DNA of 64,000 nt from Hyphomicrobiales bacterium (GTDB lineage: Bacteria; Pseudomonadota; Alphaproteobacteria; Rhizobiales; Rhizobiaceae). Numbering within the stretch: position 1 is the stretch's first letter; each line of letters opens with the position of its first letter. Below the pieces are notes generated by a model. That model worked only from the letters and a program-made list of their open reading frames with translations, was not told the origin of the DNA and did not search any database. The DNA lies in NCBI GenBank assembly GCA_900472625.1, contig UCIT01000018.1, positions 1-64,000 on the forward strand, given 5' to 3'. Shown in pieces: positions 53,210 to 62,421 of the stretch. The position numbers and the translations under genes are program-made.

Positions 53210-54768
53210 GATACTTCACTCATTTGCTGCTGAGATGGGAAGGACGCCCAGATGTCGTTGGTCCCGCCGGAATCAATCGAGCGTGCGAGATGCGGGTTGA
53301 GATCCGGAAAGTCCGTCCGACGTTGAAGGCCTCTGCTTTCCTTCCGGAGGAGGGCGCTCTCTGTGGCCCACCGCGAGGTAGCGATCAGCGCCTCTGCCTG
53401 ACGGACCTTCGCGCGGTCTCCTGACCGCCACGCTTCGTCGTTCCAAAGAGCCGACAGGATGCCCGATGCCTTGGACAAAGTCTCCTGGCTCCTGAAGTAG
53501 CCGCCGTCCAGCGGCAAAACTTGCTGCTTGGTCAGGGTAACCACGGCATCCAGATCGACCGCATTGTGCGACGATGGGCGGGCTTCACGCTGGCTGGCCG
53601 AGCGAACCTCTCGCGTTGTCCAGTTTGCACCCAGCGAGCGAACGTAGCTCGCAGCGTCCTCACCAGCCCATGAGCCTGTCGCCATCGCCCAGCTCGAATT
53701 CGGTCCACCGCCCCCCGTCGACGCTCCCGACATACCCTGTCGGGTAGCGGCGTCTCCGGCCGCGAACAGTCCCGGCACCGTGGTCGTGGACCGTTCGTCG
53801 ATCTTGAGACCACCCGTGCCACGGACAGTGCCCTCATGTCTCAGGGTGATGGGGAAGCGCTCCTTGAACGGATCGATGCCCATACGGTCGAAGGGAACGA
53901 AGATGTTCGGCTGACCTCGACGAAAGCCTTCTTGGAGGCGTGGCGATGCCTTGTCGAGGATGGCATAGACCGGGCCGCGAATGAGTTCGCGCGCCACTAC
54001 GCTTTGCCGATCACCCGGCGAGGTCAGAACCTTACCCTGCTCGTCGCTGAACGTGCCCCAGAAATACACTACGCCTTTTGTCACGCTCGAATACGCTGGT
54101 GAAATGCCGTACTGCGCAGAAAATTCCATTCCGGAGAGAACTGCTCCGGCCTCGGCCGCGACCAAATATCCGTCGCCAGTCAGGTTGTTGGTGCCGAGCG
54201 CTCCGCTTAGGAATGCGCAGCCACCCGTGGCGATAACAACCGCACCCGATCTAATCTCGACAATCTCGCCACTCCGACGGAAGCGCGCGATTGCTCCAGC
54301 GACGGCCCCATTCGAGACAAGGAGCTCTTCCACAGGACAGTGATCAATGACCTTCACCCGCGCCTTGATCAGCTTCTGGCGCATGAAACGGAGGTAATCG
54401 GGGCCGCGGAGCATGCCACGATAGGGTCGTCCATCCTCGTACGTTGGGAAGTCGTAACCCCATTCTGCAAGGAGATCGAGGTTCTCAAGCGTCCGATCGA
54501 GTACACGCTCCACACGTTCGGCCTCGGTGAAGCCCTGTCCCAGGCGCACCCGTTGGCCCGCTGTCGCCGCGCGTTCGGCCGTGCCGCGTCGCGTGTAGAT
54601 GGTAGTGGTATTACCCGCTGCCGTCGCGCCACTAGTGCCGACGTAGCCCTTGTCGATTAGGAGGACGCTGGCACCACTCGCTGCCGCGTTCCACGCCGCC
54701 CAGCATCCCGCGGGTCCTCCGCCAACGACCAATACTTCTCTATCAATCCGGCTCGCTGTCTCTCTCAT
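53206..54768 (-). CDS. AprA/fumarate-reductase-type flavoprotein (cluster B)
   Basis: 520 residues from the ATG at 54768 (GAGGGATA upstream). FAD-binding DREVLVVGGGPAGCWAAWNA near the N-terminus, GYVGTSGATAAGN, and a second FAD motif GLFAAGDAATRQGMSGAST. It belongs to the succinate dehydrogenase/fumarate reductase/AprA flavoprotein superfamily but lacks the signature needed to name the substrate. With the adjacent ferredoxin it probably forms a soluble reductase acting on a compound brought in by the cluster's transporter. Twin at 58341. Confidence 0.88.
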   Translation of the reverse strand: MRETASRIDREVLVVGGGPAGCWAAWNAAASGASVLLIDKGYVGTSGATAAGNTTTIYTRRGTAERAATAGQRVRLGQGFTEAERVERVLDRTLENLDLLAEWGYDFPTYEDGRPYRGMLRGPDYLRFMRQKLIKARVKVIDHCPVEELLVSNGAVAGAIARFRRSGEIVEIRSGAVVIATGGCAFLSGALGTNNLTGDGYLVAAEAGAVLSGMEFSAQYGISPAYSSVTKGVVYFWGTFSDEQGKVLTSPGDRQSVVARELIRGPVYAILDKASPRLQEGFRRGQPNIFVPFDRMGIDPFKERFPITLRHEGTVRGTGGLKIDERSTTTVPGLFAAGDAATRQGMSGASTGGGGPNSSWAMATGSWAGEDAASYVRSLGANWTTREVRSASQREARPSSHNAVDLDAVVTLTKQQVLPLDGGYFRSQETLSKASGILSALWNDEAWRSGDRAKVRQAEALIATSRWATESALLRKESRGLQRRTDFPDLNPHLARSIDSGGTNDIWASFPSQQQMSEVS

Positions 54769-54959
54769 TATCCCTCGCATTCAATAATAGACTATAAACC
54801 TAGTAGACTTAATCGAGGCAGTGGTTGCCAGCAGGCCGCAATTCAGGGAAAACAATTCCAGCTCGGCTTGTCTGGCGAAGGCGGGACATCAGCAAATTCG
54901 GCTGCGGATCAAGGGAGCAAGGTCGAATTGCGGACAAGTTGTGAGCGGGTACCAGACAG

Positions 54960-55163
54960 CTAAGGATTTAAGACAGAAGCGAGCGCCTCTATGGCCTCTT
55001 TGTCGATCTCATCCGTATCGCTCATCCCAAGCAGCAGACAGACGTTGACCAGCTTCTCGTAGCGTTCAGCTTCCCGGCGTTCCCACACCGCACGCTCCCC
55101 ACGCAAGCGCTCGACGGCACGCAGACTGTCTATAATCTTTTGGCAGCGCTTGATTGTGAGCAT
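54960..55163 (-). CDS. small coiled-coil-like protein between the twin clusters
   Basis: 67 residues from ATG 55163 (an in-frame GTG at 55184 is an alternative): a charged helix (SLRAVERLRGERAVWERREA) followed by an acidic tail. It lies 55 bp beyond the cluster A binding-protein gene and ahead of cluster B on the same strand. No known motif. Confidence 0.5.
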   Translation of the reverse strand: MLTIKRCQKIIDSLRAVERLRGERAVWERREAERYEKLVNVCLLLGMSDTDEIDKEAIEALASVLNP

Positions 55164-55218
55164 CGCGACATCATCTAGGCGCACCCCGAGCGGTAGGGTA
55201 CGCCCCGAACTCCTGCGC

Positions 55219-56253
55219 CTAGTTGGACTGTTTCTGATCTACGTCCTTGTAGGCGGCGTCCAGGAAGCTGGTGTCGATCCACTTGTCGTAATCGACCGAT
55301 CCTTTGAGAAGCTTGGCATCAGCCATGAACTGCTCTTCGCTCTTCAAGGATGCGAGTGCCTCGGGCGTAATCTTAGGATCCTGGTAGAAGACATTTTCTT
55401 TGTAGGTTTTCCGGACAGATTTCTCCGACGACTTGGTCTCATCGACAAAAATCTTGATCGTTTCCTCTGGATGAGCATCAGCCCAGCGCGCCGTCTCGAT
55501 ATCGACCTTAAGCAGGCGCTTGACGAGGTCAGGATACTTGCGAACAAATTCGCCATTTGCCGAAATCAGGAAGGGGGCCGACCATTCCGGATGCGAAGAG
55601 GCATCAAGGATAACGCGGGCCTGGCCCGTATCAACGAGCTTGGCGGCGACATCACCGCTTTCCACGACGGCATCGATGTCACCGCGGACCAGTGCCGGGC
55701 CTGAAGCGTCGAAGGCAAGGTTGAGCGATTCCACATCGTTGAGCGAGAGACCAGCAGACTTCAGGGCCTTGGCGAAAGTCGAGTGACGTACTGTCCCGGT
55801 TAAGTAGGCTACCTTCTTGCCTTTCAGGTCCTGCAGCGTCTTGATCGGCGAGTCCGACCTGACGATGATGGCAGAACCGTTCTCCTTGACGAAGCTGGAA
55901 AGGCCGATCGCGTTCACGTCAGCACCGGCTGCCGCGACGCGCAATGCCGGGTTATTACCAGTGTATATAAATTCGACTGCGCCTGTGGCGAGCGCTGTCG
56001 TCGCCTCGGAGCCGCCATTGGTAAAGGCGATGAATTCGACCTTGATGCCGTCCTTTTCGAATTCCTTGGCGAGCGTTCCGTTGTGCCGCTCAAGGATGAA
56101 TTTCAGGTGGCCAGGCGCTGTGCTGCCGATGCGGATCACGCTCGGCTTGTCTTCGGCAAAGGCCGGCGATGCCAGCGTGACGCTGCCGAAGGCGAGTGCT
56201 GCAAGTCCGCCGAGCACGGCGCGGCGCAGTATGGATGAATTGAGAGCGGTCAT
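55219..56253 (-). CDS. SsuA-type aliphatic-sulfonate binding protein (cluster A)
   Basis: 344 residues from ATG 56253 (GGGGAC upstream). Signal peptide RRAVLGGLAALAFGSVTLAS with cleavage near AFAED; ligand-binding body with HLKFILERHNGTLAKEFEKD, GSEATTALATGAVEFIYTGN and LKGKKVAYLTGTVRHSTFAK. This is the SsuA pattern for aliphatic sulfonates. Last transporter gene of cluster A, 41 bp beyond the permease gene. Confidence 0.92.
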   Translation of the reverse strand: MTALNSSILRRAVLGGLAALAFGSVTLASPAFAEDKPSVIRIGSTAPGHLKFILERHNGTLAKEFEKDGIKVEFIAFTNGGSEATTALATGAVEFIYTGNNPALRVAAAGADVNAIGLSSFVKENGSAIIVRSDSPIKTLQDLKGKKVAYLTGTVRHSTFAKALKSAGLSLNDVESLNLAFDASGPALVRGDIDAVVESGDVAAKLVDTGQARVILDASSHPEWSAPFLISANGEFVRKYPDLVKRLLKVDIETARWADAHPEETIKIFVDETKSSEKSVRKTYKENVFYQDPKITPEALASLKSEEQFMADAKLLKGSVDYDKWIDTSFLDAAYKDVDQKQSN

Positions 56254-56294
56254 TTGGTGTCCCCATTGAAACCAGGTTGAAAGCGGATGCAAAT

Positions 56295-57152
56295 TCAGGC
56301 GTGCGAGATGTCGGAACTTCCCTTCCAGGCGGTGGCCCAGCGCTCGAACCAGACGAGCAGGTAGTTCACCAAGAGGCCGATCGCGGTCATCGTGATGATC
56401 CCGGCATACATGTCGGCGGTCTCCATCATCAGCTGCGACTGTTGGATCAGGAACCCAAGGCCGGATTTCGCCGCCAGCATCTCAGCGCCGATCACAGCAA
56501 AGATCGAGGATTTCACGGCAAGCCGCATGCCGGAGACAATCGACGGGATGCTGGCCGGCAAAATGACCTTGCGGAACATGTCGATATCCGACGTGCCCAT
56601 GGAGCGTGCCGCTTTCAGAAGCAAGGGATCGACAGACTTGACTCCAGAGATCGTGTTGATCAGCAGAAAGAAGATCGACGAGTAGAAGGTGATCGCGATC
56701 TTCGATGCCTCGCCGATACCTAGCAGCAGAATGAAGACTGGCAGCAGAGCAAACTGCGAGGTGTTACGCAACGTCTGCACCAGCAGGTCTGAAACCTTTT
56801 CGAACAGTGTATAGCGGCCCATCAAGAAACCGAGCGGCACTGCGACAATAACTGCGAGAACGAAACCGATGGCTGCGCGCTGGAGACTGATGCCGATATT
56901 GGCCGTCAGCGTTCCGTCGAGCAGCATCGCATACCAGGCTTCGCAGACCTCGCTCAGCGGTGGAAAGAAGATTCGGTTCAGCCAGCCAAGGCGCGGCGCG
57001 ATCTCCCACAGGGCCAGGAAGGCCACCATCAGCGGCAGGCCATAGATGAACGTGCCAAATTCGAGGCGCCGCCGGACTTTTGGCGCTCGCTTCGTGTTGC
57101 TGCCGGATGTAAGGCGCGCACCGAACGCGGTCTTGTCTGTTACATAGGCCAT
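56295..57152 (-). CDS. SsuC-type ABC permease (cluster A)
   Basis: 285 residues; N-terminal helix (FIYGLPLMVAFLALWEIAP), six membrane spans and the EAA-like loop (KAARSMGTSDIDMFRKVILP). It lies between the ATPase gene (14 bp away) and the binding-protein gene. Probably forms a homodimeric channel, as the cluster has no second permease. Confidence 0.92.
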   Translation of the reverse strand: MAYVTDKTAFGARLTSGSNTKRAPKVRRRLEFGTFIYGLPLMVAFLALWEIAPRLGWLNRIFFPPLSEVCEAWYAMLLDGTLTANIGISLQRAAIGFVLAVIVAVPLGFLMGRYTLFEKVSDLLVQTLRNTSQFALLPVFILLLGIGEASKIAITFYSSIFFLLINTISGVKSVDPLLLKAARSMGTSDIDMFRKVILPASIPSIVSGMRLAVKSSIFAVIGAEMLAAKSGLGFLIQQSQLMMETADMYAGIITMTAIGLLVNYLLVWFERWATAWKGSSDISHA

Positions 57153-57166
57153 AAGCGTTCGTCCCT

Positions 57167-58003
57167 TCAGTGAGCATAGGCGGGCGATAGCGCCCAGTCT
57201 TTTTGTGCCTTGTTGACCTCATCGCGCAGCGCTTCCCAGACACGGCCGCGATGCGCATTGAACTCTGAACTGGCGCGTATATCGCCGTCGCGCGGACGGG
57301 GCAGGTCGATGTCAATGATCTCCTTGACCGTCCCAGGACGCGCGGTCATGACGACGATCCGGTCGGCGAGGTAGATGGCCTCGTCGATGGAGTGGGTGAC
57401 GAAGACGACCGTTGTGTTGATCTTTTCCCAGATGCGCAGAAGCTCTGTCTGCAGGATCTCGCGGGTTTGCGCGTCGAGTGCAGCGAATGGTTCGTCCATC
57501 AAGAGCACCTCGGGGTCGGTCGCGAGCGCCCTGGCGATTGCGACGCGCTGCTGCATGCCGCCCGAAAGCTGGTTTGGATAGCGATCCTCGAAACCTGACA
57601 GCCCGAACAGCGACAAGAAATAGCGCGCCCTTTCGGTCCGCTCTCTTTTCGCAACGCCGTGCACTTCCAGTGCATATTCGATGTTGGAGAGCGCGGTACG
57701 CCAAGGAAACAGCGCATATTGCTGAAAAACGTAGCCGGTCTTCGGATCCGGCTTGACTATCCGCTTGCCGTCGATGCTGACGATGCCGTCGGAGGCGTCC
57801 GTCAATCCGCCGATAATGTCGAGCAGCACCGATTTGCCGCTGCCGCTCGGGCCGACCAGCGTAATGAACTCGCCCTTGCGGATAGCAAGATCGACGCCGT
57901 TAAGGACGGTGACGTGTTCGGAAGGCCGACCGTCGATCAGCGCCGACTGGCCGGGTTTGAGCTGAAATGTCTTGTGGACGTCGGTGACGGTGATGCGGTC
58001 CAT
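57167..58003 (-). CDS. SsuB-type ABC ATPase (cluster A)
   Basis: 278 residues from ATG 58003 (GGAGAACCG upstream). Walker A LVGPSGSGKSVLLDI, signature LSGGMQQRVAIARA, Walker B VLLMDEPFAALD, and switch His in VVFVTHSIDEAIYLAD. It follows the ferredoxin gene of cluster A by 14 bp, unlike in cluster B, where the ATPase gene comes last; gene order within the transporter differs between the twins. Confidence 0.93.
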   Translation of the reverse strand: MDRITVTDVHKTFQLKPGQSALIDGRPSEHVTVLNGVDLAIRKGEFITLVGPSGSGKSVLLDIIGGLTDASDGIVSIDGKRIVKPDPKTGYVFQQYALFPWRTALSNIEYALEVHGVAKRERTERARYFLSLFGLSGFEDRYPNQLSGGMQQRVAIARALATDPEVLLMDEPFAALDAQTREILQTELLRIWEKINTTVVFVTHSIDEAIYLADRIVVMTARPGTVKEIIDIDLPRPRDGDIRASSEFNAHRGRVWEALRDEVNKAQKDWALSPAYAH

Positions 58004-58017
58004 GCGGTTCTCCAATC

Positions 58018-58344
58018 TCAGACTTGCGCGACGCGGATGCGGTGGGTCGGATCGAGTTCCGATCCGCCCGGCTTGCCGCGCTTCCATCCGAGCGCGCGGG
58101 AATAGCTTCCGAAGAGGTTTCGCTCTTCGGCTTCAGCCTCGCTTATCGCAAGCGGGCCGTCGGCGCGCTCGGCGACATAGAGAGCGTCGGTCGGGCAATA
58201 GATTTCACATAGGAAACAGGTCTGGCAGTCATCTTGCCGGGCGATGACAGGAACGCCCTCGGTCGTATCGAAGACATTGGCTGGGCAAACTTTCACGCAG
58301 ATATCGCACTCCACGCATCGGCTTTCCGAAACGATCTCGATCAT
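58018..58344 (-). CDS. 2x[4Fe-4S] ferredoxin-type subunit (cluster A)
   Basis: 108 residues. Two CxxCxxCxxxCP motifs: Cys10, 13, 16, 20 (CVECDICVKVCP) and Cys40, 43, 46, 50 (CQTCFLCEIYCP), then a C-terminal tail (ALGWKRGKPGG) shared with the cluster B twin. Overlaps the flavoprotein gene by 4 bp (ATGA), so the two are coupled. Expected role: shuttling electrons to the flavoprotein. Confidence 0.93.
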   Translation of the reverse strand: MIEIVSESRCVECDICVKVCPANVFDTTEGVPVIARQDDCQTCFLCEIYCPTDALYVAERADGPLAISEAEAEERNLFGSYSRALGWKRGKPGGSELDPTHRIRVAQV

Positions 58345-59972
58345 GACGCGATCTCCTGGCGGCTGTCCGCGGCGGCGGACACATTGATCTCGTCGACGCT
58401 GCGCAACGTGATGGAATGTGCGAAGGCCGAAACGCTTCCTTTGCAATCGCTGCGGCGATGCATGCCGCGACTCTCCTTGCGAGCAAGTGCCGCCGTAACC
58501 GACCAGCGGCCGGAAGCCGCGATCGCGGCCGCCTCGCGCGCCTTCAGGCGATCGAGGCCAGAAGCTGAAAGGTGGTTCCTGACGTCGCTCCAGATAGCAT
58601 CGAGCTTCTCGCTGCTGGCCTGCAGCCGTCCGCCTTCGCGAAAATAGTTCTTCTCCAGTGGCGTCACTTCCGCACGGACGCTGTCGATGACGTCCTTCGG
58701 CGTAAGCGACGCCTTCGATGTCGATCCCGGGCGCAGGCCTGCCTGGCCGAGAGGGTTGGAATTGGTTCTGAAGGCCTTGTCGCCACGGCGCTTGGCATGC
58801 GAAGCAGCCCCGTGACCGGACCACCAGCCGCTGGCGATTGCCCATGAGGAGTTCGGTCCGCCACCGCCCGATGTCGCGCCGGCGACCTGCTCGCGGCTTG
58901 CGGCATCCCCGGCGACATAGAGACCGGCGACATCGGTAGCGCAATCCGATGAGGCGATGCGGATGCCGCCAGTGCCCCGAACGGTGCCCTCGGCGCGGAA
59001 GGTTACTCGGAACATGTCGCGGAAGGGATCGACGGGTGTCCTGTCATAGGGCAGAAAACAGTTCGGCTGGCCGCGGCGCAGCCAATCCTGCAGCGCCGGC
59101 TCCGCCTGATCGAGTACCGCGTAAACCGGGGCTTCGATCATCGCTTTGGCGATTTCCTTCTCGCGCTCGCCGATACCGTTCCGCAGATGGTTGCCATCGC
59201 TATCGAGAATGGGCGTGCCATCCTCACGGAAGAAGGAGGCCCAGCGGAACGGTAGTCCCTTGTTGAGGGAAGAGCCGAAGGGGGCCAGCGTGTATTTGCC
59301 GGTGAACTCCATCCCGGAGAGGCTCGCGCCGGCCTCGGCCGCCATCAGGAGGCCGTCGCCGGTTAGAGCCGCAGCCCCCATCATACGCTCATGAAATGCG
59401 CAGCCGCCCGTCGCCAGCACGACAGCGCCGGCATCGACGCGCCAGTCACGGTTCCGCTGCCGATCCATGCCCGCAGCACCCGTAACCGCTTCGCCATCGA
59501 AATAGAGTTCGAGGGCGGGGTGGTGGTCAAGTACGGTGATCCCTGCTTTTAGGACGCGGCGGCGCATGAAGGCCATGTAATCGGGCCCGCGCAGGTTGGC
59601 GATGTAGAGTTTGCCGTCTTCGTCGTCGGGAAAGGGATAACCCCATTCGGCCAGTTTCAGCAGGTTTTCATAGGCCTGGTCGACGGTCCGCAGCATCCAG
59701 CGCTGGTCGGCGAGATTTCCGGTGCGCTGCCAGCGGCGCTCTACGATCTGGGCGCGGTTTTCACCCGGCGGGACCAGCCAGGTACCGGTATTAGACGGTG
59801 CGGTCGCGCCACTGGTGCCGAGATAACCCTTGTCGGCAAGCACCACCTGCGCGCCGCTCTGCGCTGCAGACAACGCGGCCCACGCGCCGGCGGGGCCTCC
59901 TCCCAGCACAAGCACATCGGCTTGCAAATGCAGAGGCTCTTCGCCTGCAAGGACTTTTCGTTGAAGTGACAT
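58341..59972 (-). CDS. AprA/fumarate-reductase-type flavoprotein (cluster A)
   Basis: 543 residues, a clear paralogue of the cluster B flavoprotein: ADVLVLGGGPAGAWAALSAA, GYLGTSGATAPSN, GLYVAGDAASREQVAGATS and a shared tail (RWSVTAALARKESRGMHRRS). No signal peptide or haem motif, so the complex should be cytosolic. It heads the cluster on this strand, 54 bp after the thioredoxin-like gene. Substrate unknown; context suggests sulfonate- or sulfate-ester-derived sulfur. Confidence 0.88.
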   Translation of the reverse strand: MSLQRKVLAGEEPLHLQADVLVLGGGPAGAWAALSAAQSGAQVVLADKGYLGTSGATAPSNTGTWLVPPGENRAQIVERRWQRTGNLADQRWMLRTVDQAYENLLKLAEWGYPFPDDEDGKLYIANLRGPDYMAFMRRRVLKAGITVLDHHPALELYFDGEAVTGAAGMDRQRNRDWRVDAGAVVLATGGCAFHERMMGAAALTGDGLLMAAEAGASLSGMEFTGKYTLAPFGSSLNKGLPFRWASFFREDGTPILDSDGNHLRNGIGEREKEIAKAMIEAPVYAVLDQAEPALQDWLRRGQPNCFLPYDRTPVDPFRDMFRVTFRAEGTVRGTGGIRIASSDCATDVAGLYVAGDAASREQVAGATSGGGGPNSSWAIASGWWSGHGAASHAKRRGDKAFRTNSNPLGQAGLRPGSTSKASLTPKDVIDSVRAEVTPLEKNYFREGGRLQASSEKLDAIWSDVRNHLSASGLDRLKAREAAAIAASGRWSVTAALARKESRGMHRRSDCKGSVSAFAHSITLRSVDEINVSAAADSRQEIAS

Positions 59973-60026
59973 GGGATTTCCAGAAAAACTCAGTTCGATT
60001 GGGCGTCCGAGACCGCTGCAATCCAG

Positions 60027-60614
60027 TTACGCGGCGCTGGAAAACCAGGATGGTTCGTTTCCTGGAGTCCATTTGATGTTGCACCCGATCGACGGTGTTT
60101 GTTCGGCTGCGGGCTCCCGACCGGTAAGAACGGCATCCGCAGCAGCGCGCAGGTCCCTGCCGTTGGGGGTCTTACCATTGCCCGGACGCGCGTCATCGAA
60201 TTGGCCGTGGTAGACGAGCTTGCGCGCGCCGTCGAAAAGAAAAAGGTCGGGCGTGCAAGCGGCTCCGTAGGCTTTTGCCACTGCCTGTTTTTCGTCCTTC
60301 AAGTAAGGGAAGGAATACCCGATGGCTTCGATCTCGCGGCCGATTGCTTCTATGCTCTCCTCGGGGTGGGCTTCGGAGTCGTTGCTGTTGATGGCAATGA
60401 CCTGAAGGCCTCTAGCGCCATACTGGCGTGCAAAGGATGCGAATTCGTCGCGGATGAGCTGCACGAAAGGACAGCGGTTCGAGATAAACGCGACGAGTAG
60501 CGCTGGGGCGGCATCAAAATCTGAAAGCCTATGCAAAGCACCGCTTGCATCGCTCAGGGAAAAATCCGTCGCCTTGGTGCCGATCGCGATCGTGTTGAAA
60601 GTCGTCTTTGGCAT
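60027..60614 (-). CDS. thioredoxin-like (AhpC/TSA-fold) protein
   Basis: 195 residues of thioredoxin fold: KATDFSLSDASGALHRLSDF at the start, the active-site region VAFISNRCPFVQLIRDEFAS with a single Cys, CTPDLFLFDG with cis-Pro, and a C-terminal SIGCNIKW typical of this family, providing a possible second Cys. It may act as a peroxidase or reductant. First gene of the cluster A transcription unit, divergent from fabF. Confidence 0.85.
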   Translation of the reverse strand: MPKTTFNTIAIGTKATDFSLSDASGALHRLSDFDAAPALLVAFISNRCPFVQLIRDEFASFARQYGARGLQVIAINSNDSEAHPEESIEAIGREIEAIGYSFPYLKDEKQAVAKAYGAACTPDLFLFDGARKLVYHGQFDDARPGNGKTPNGRDLRAAADAVLTGREPAAEQTPSIGCNIKWTPGNEPSWFSSAA

Positions 60615-61077
60615 GAAGCCTCCTCTAGTTGAGGCTTAATAATCGATCAAAAACATAGATATTAAAGAAAATAAAATTGCTTCCTGGTCGGTCGATTGAA
60701 AATAACGTCCTGTCGGCTGGGGCGCGGCAGCAAAAACGTCAGTCCCTGGCTGCTTTTGGCTGCTTACTGCAAACACCCGGTGTTCGGATTGGCTAGCAAG
60801 CGACACGCGCATCTCACGGCGGAGGATACAGGCAACATTGACGACATCGCGGTTGAACCTGCTCAGTTCGAAGCCACGGCGCTGAGCCGCCAAACACCCA
60901 GGGAGCCGGCATCAATAAAGTGACTTGCATAATGATAGTAACATACCACATATGTCGGGCACGCATCGTGCCGTTGCCGATTACCACTGTACGTCTCCAC
61001 AGACTGATCGGCGGCTCATGTTCCGCATTGTGTAGCTGACCCCCCGGTTAGGGGGGGCACAGAATTCGAGGAAGAAG
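60615..61077. other. divergent intergenic region
   Basis: About 460 bp between the sulfur cluster and fabF. The part near 60640-60680 is AT-rich and is the best location for the minus-strand promoter. No gene recognised; open frames in the middle lack ribosome sites. A strong G/C hairpin lies near the fabF start. Confidence 0.45.
61040..61057 (+). promoter_or_regulatory. C6/G7 hairpin just before fabF
   Basis: CCCCCC, a GGTTA loop and GGGGGGG form a short, very stable stem ending about 20 bases before the fabF start codon, near the GAGGAAG ribosome site. In the mRNA leader it could affect initiation; no T-tract follows, so it is not a normal terminator. Confidence 0.4.
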
Positions 61078-62343
61078 ATGGATAGGATCGTCGTCACCGG
61101 CATGGGGCTGGTATCACCGCTAGGAGTAGGCCTGGAGACGTCGTGGACCCGCTTACTAGAAGGTCGATCGGGCGTACGAACGCTCGACGAAGCCATGGTG
61201 GCCGAAATCGGGTGTAAGATTGCCGGGATCGTACCGGACATTGCCCAGGACCCCGAAGGCGGCTTTGACCCTGATCTGTACGTCGCACAAAAAGATCAGA
61301 AAAAAATGGATCGCTTCATTCAGTTCGCGATGGCTGCCGCGCAAGAAGCTATCACGCAATCAGGATGGCAGCCGACTACAGCTGAGGAGCTTGAGCGTAC
61401 CGCCACGGTGATCGCGTCTGGCGTGGGCGGTTTTCCGGCGATCGCAGAGGCGGTCAGAATAACCGAAACGCGAGGCGCGCGTCGGCTCTCGCCTTTCACA
61501 GTTCCCTCGTTCCTGGTGAATCTGGCGGCTGGTCAAATAAGCATCAAGTACGGTTACAAGGGTCCGCTCGGTGCCCCTGTTACGGCGTGCGCGGCTAGCG
61601 TCCAAGCAATAGGCGATGCCGCGCGCCTCATCCGCTCGGGAGAAGCCGATGTGGTGGTTTGCGGTGGTGCGGAGGCGTGTATCGATAAAGTAAGCTTGGG
61701 AGGTTTTGCGGCGGCGCGCGCTCTCTCTACCGGCTTTAACGACAATCCCGACTATGCCTCGCGTCCTTTTGATGCACGGCGTGATGGATTTGTCATGGGT
61801 GAGGGTGCGGGCATTCTTGTTCTTGAGAGCCTTGACCACGCCGTGAGGCGGGGTGCAACGCCCTTGGCCGAGTTGGTTGGCTATGGAACGACCGGCGACG
61901 CCTACCATATGACATCAGGGCCCGAAGACGGTGATGGCGCTCGCCGGGCAATGGAGATCGCAATCCGTCAGGCTGGTATCAGTCCATCCGATATAGCGCA
62001 TCTAAATGCGCACGCCACATCGACCCCCGTCGGTGATCGTGGTGAGCTCGCTGCTATTCGAGCTGTCTTCGGGGGGAACCGAAGTATCACTGTCAGTGCT
62101 ACCAAATCAGCCACGGGCCATCTTCTCGGAGCTGCTGGAGGCATGGAGGCTATCTTTACCGTTCTGGCGCTGCGCGACCAAATAGCGCCGCCAACGAGAA
62201 ATTTCAGCGAACCAGATCAGGCAGCCGAAGGGATCGACATCGTTGGGCCGGCTCCCCGTTCCATGTCGTTCCAATATGCGATCACCAACGGCTTCGGGTT
62301 TGGTGGAGTAAACGCAAGCGCGATCTTCAAGCGGGTGGCTTGA
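61078..62343 (+). CDS. fabF: beta-ketoacyl-ACP synthase (FabF/KAS II type)
   Basis: 421 residues with the full catalytic set: Cys171 (VTACAASVQ), His312 (LNAHATSTPVGD), Lys343 and His348 (ATKSATGHLLGAAGG). It elongates acyl-ACP with malonyl-ACP in the cytosol. GAGGAAG precedes the ATG. No acyl carrier protein or other fatty-acid gene is beside it, so it may be a secondary KAS for a special lipid (rhizobia use dedicated FabF copies for lipid A long-chain acids and Nod factors), but the sequence alone does not assign it. Confidence 0.92.
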   Translation: MDRIVVTGMGLVSPLGVGLETSWTRLLEGRSGVRTLDEAMVAEIGCKIAGIVPDIAQDPEGGFDPDLYVAQKDQKKMDRFIQFAMAAAQEAITQSGWQPTTAEELERTATVIASGVGGFPAIAEAVRITETRGARRLSPFTVPSFLVNLAAGQISIKYGYKGPLGAPVTACAASVQAIGDAARLIRSGEADVVVCGGAEACIDKVSLGGFAAARALSTGFNDNPDYASRPFDARRDGFVMGEGAGILVLESLDHAVRRGATPLAELVGYGTTGDAYHMTSGPEDGDGARRAMEIAIRQAGISPSDIAHLNAHATSTPVGDRGELAAIRAVFGGNRSITVSATKSATGHLLGAAGGMEAIFTVLALRDQIAPPTRNFSEPDQAAEGIDIVGPAPRSMSFQYAITNGFGFGGVNASAIFKRVA

Positions 62344-62421
62344 AAGTGAAGTTTCTTACGTAACTACCAGCCTCTGGATTCAATGCGAGCCGGAGGCAAT
62401 ACGAACTGAAATGAGCCGCCG

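Noticed and set aside
58018..58944. Long minus-strand extension upstream of the ferredoxin start
   Set aside because: It overlaps the flavoprotein gene out of frame; the ATG at 58344 gives the expected ferredoxin with ATGA coupling.
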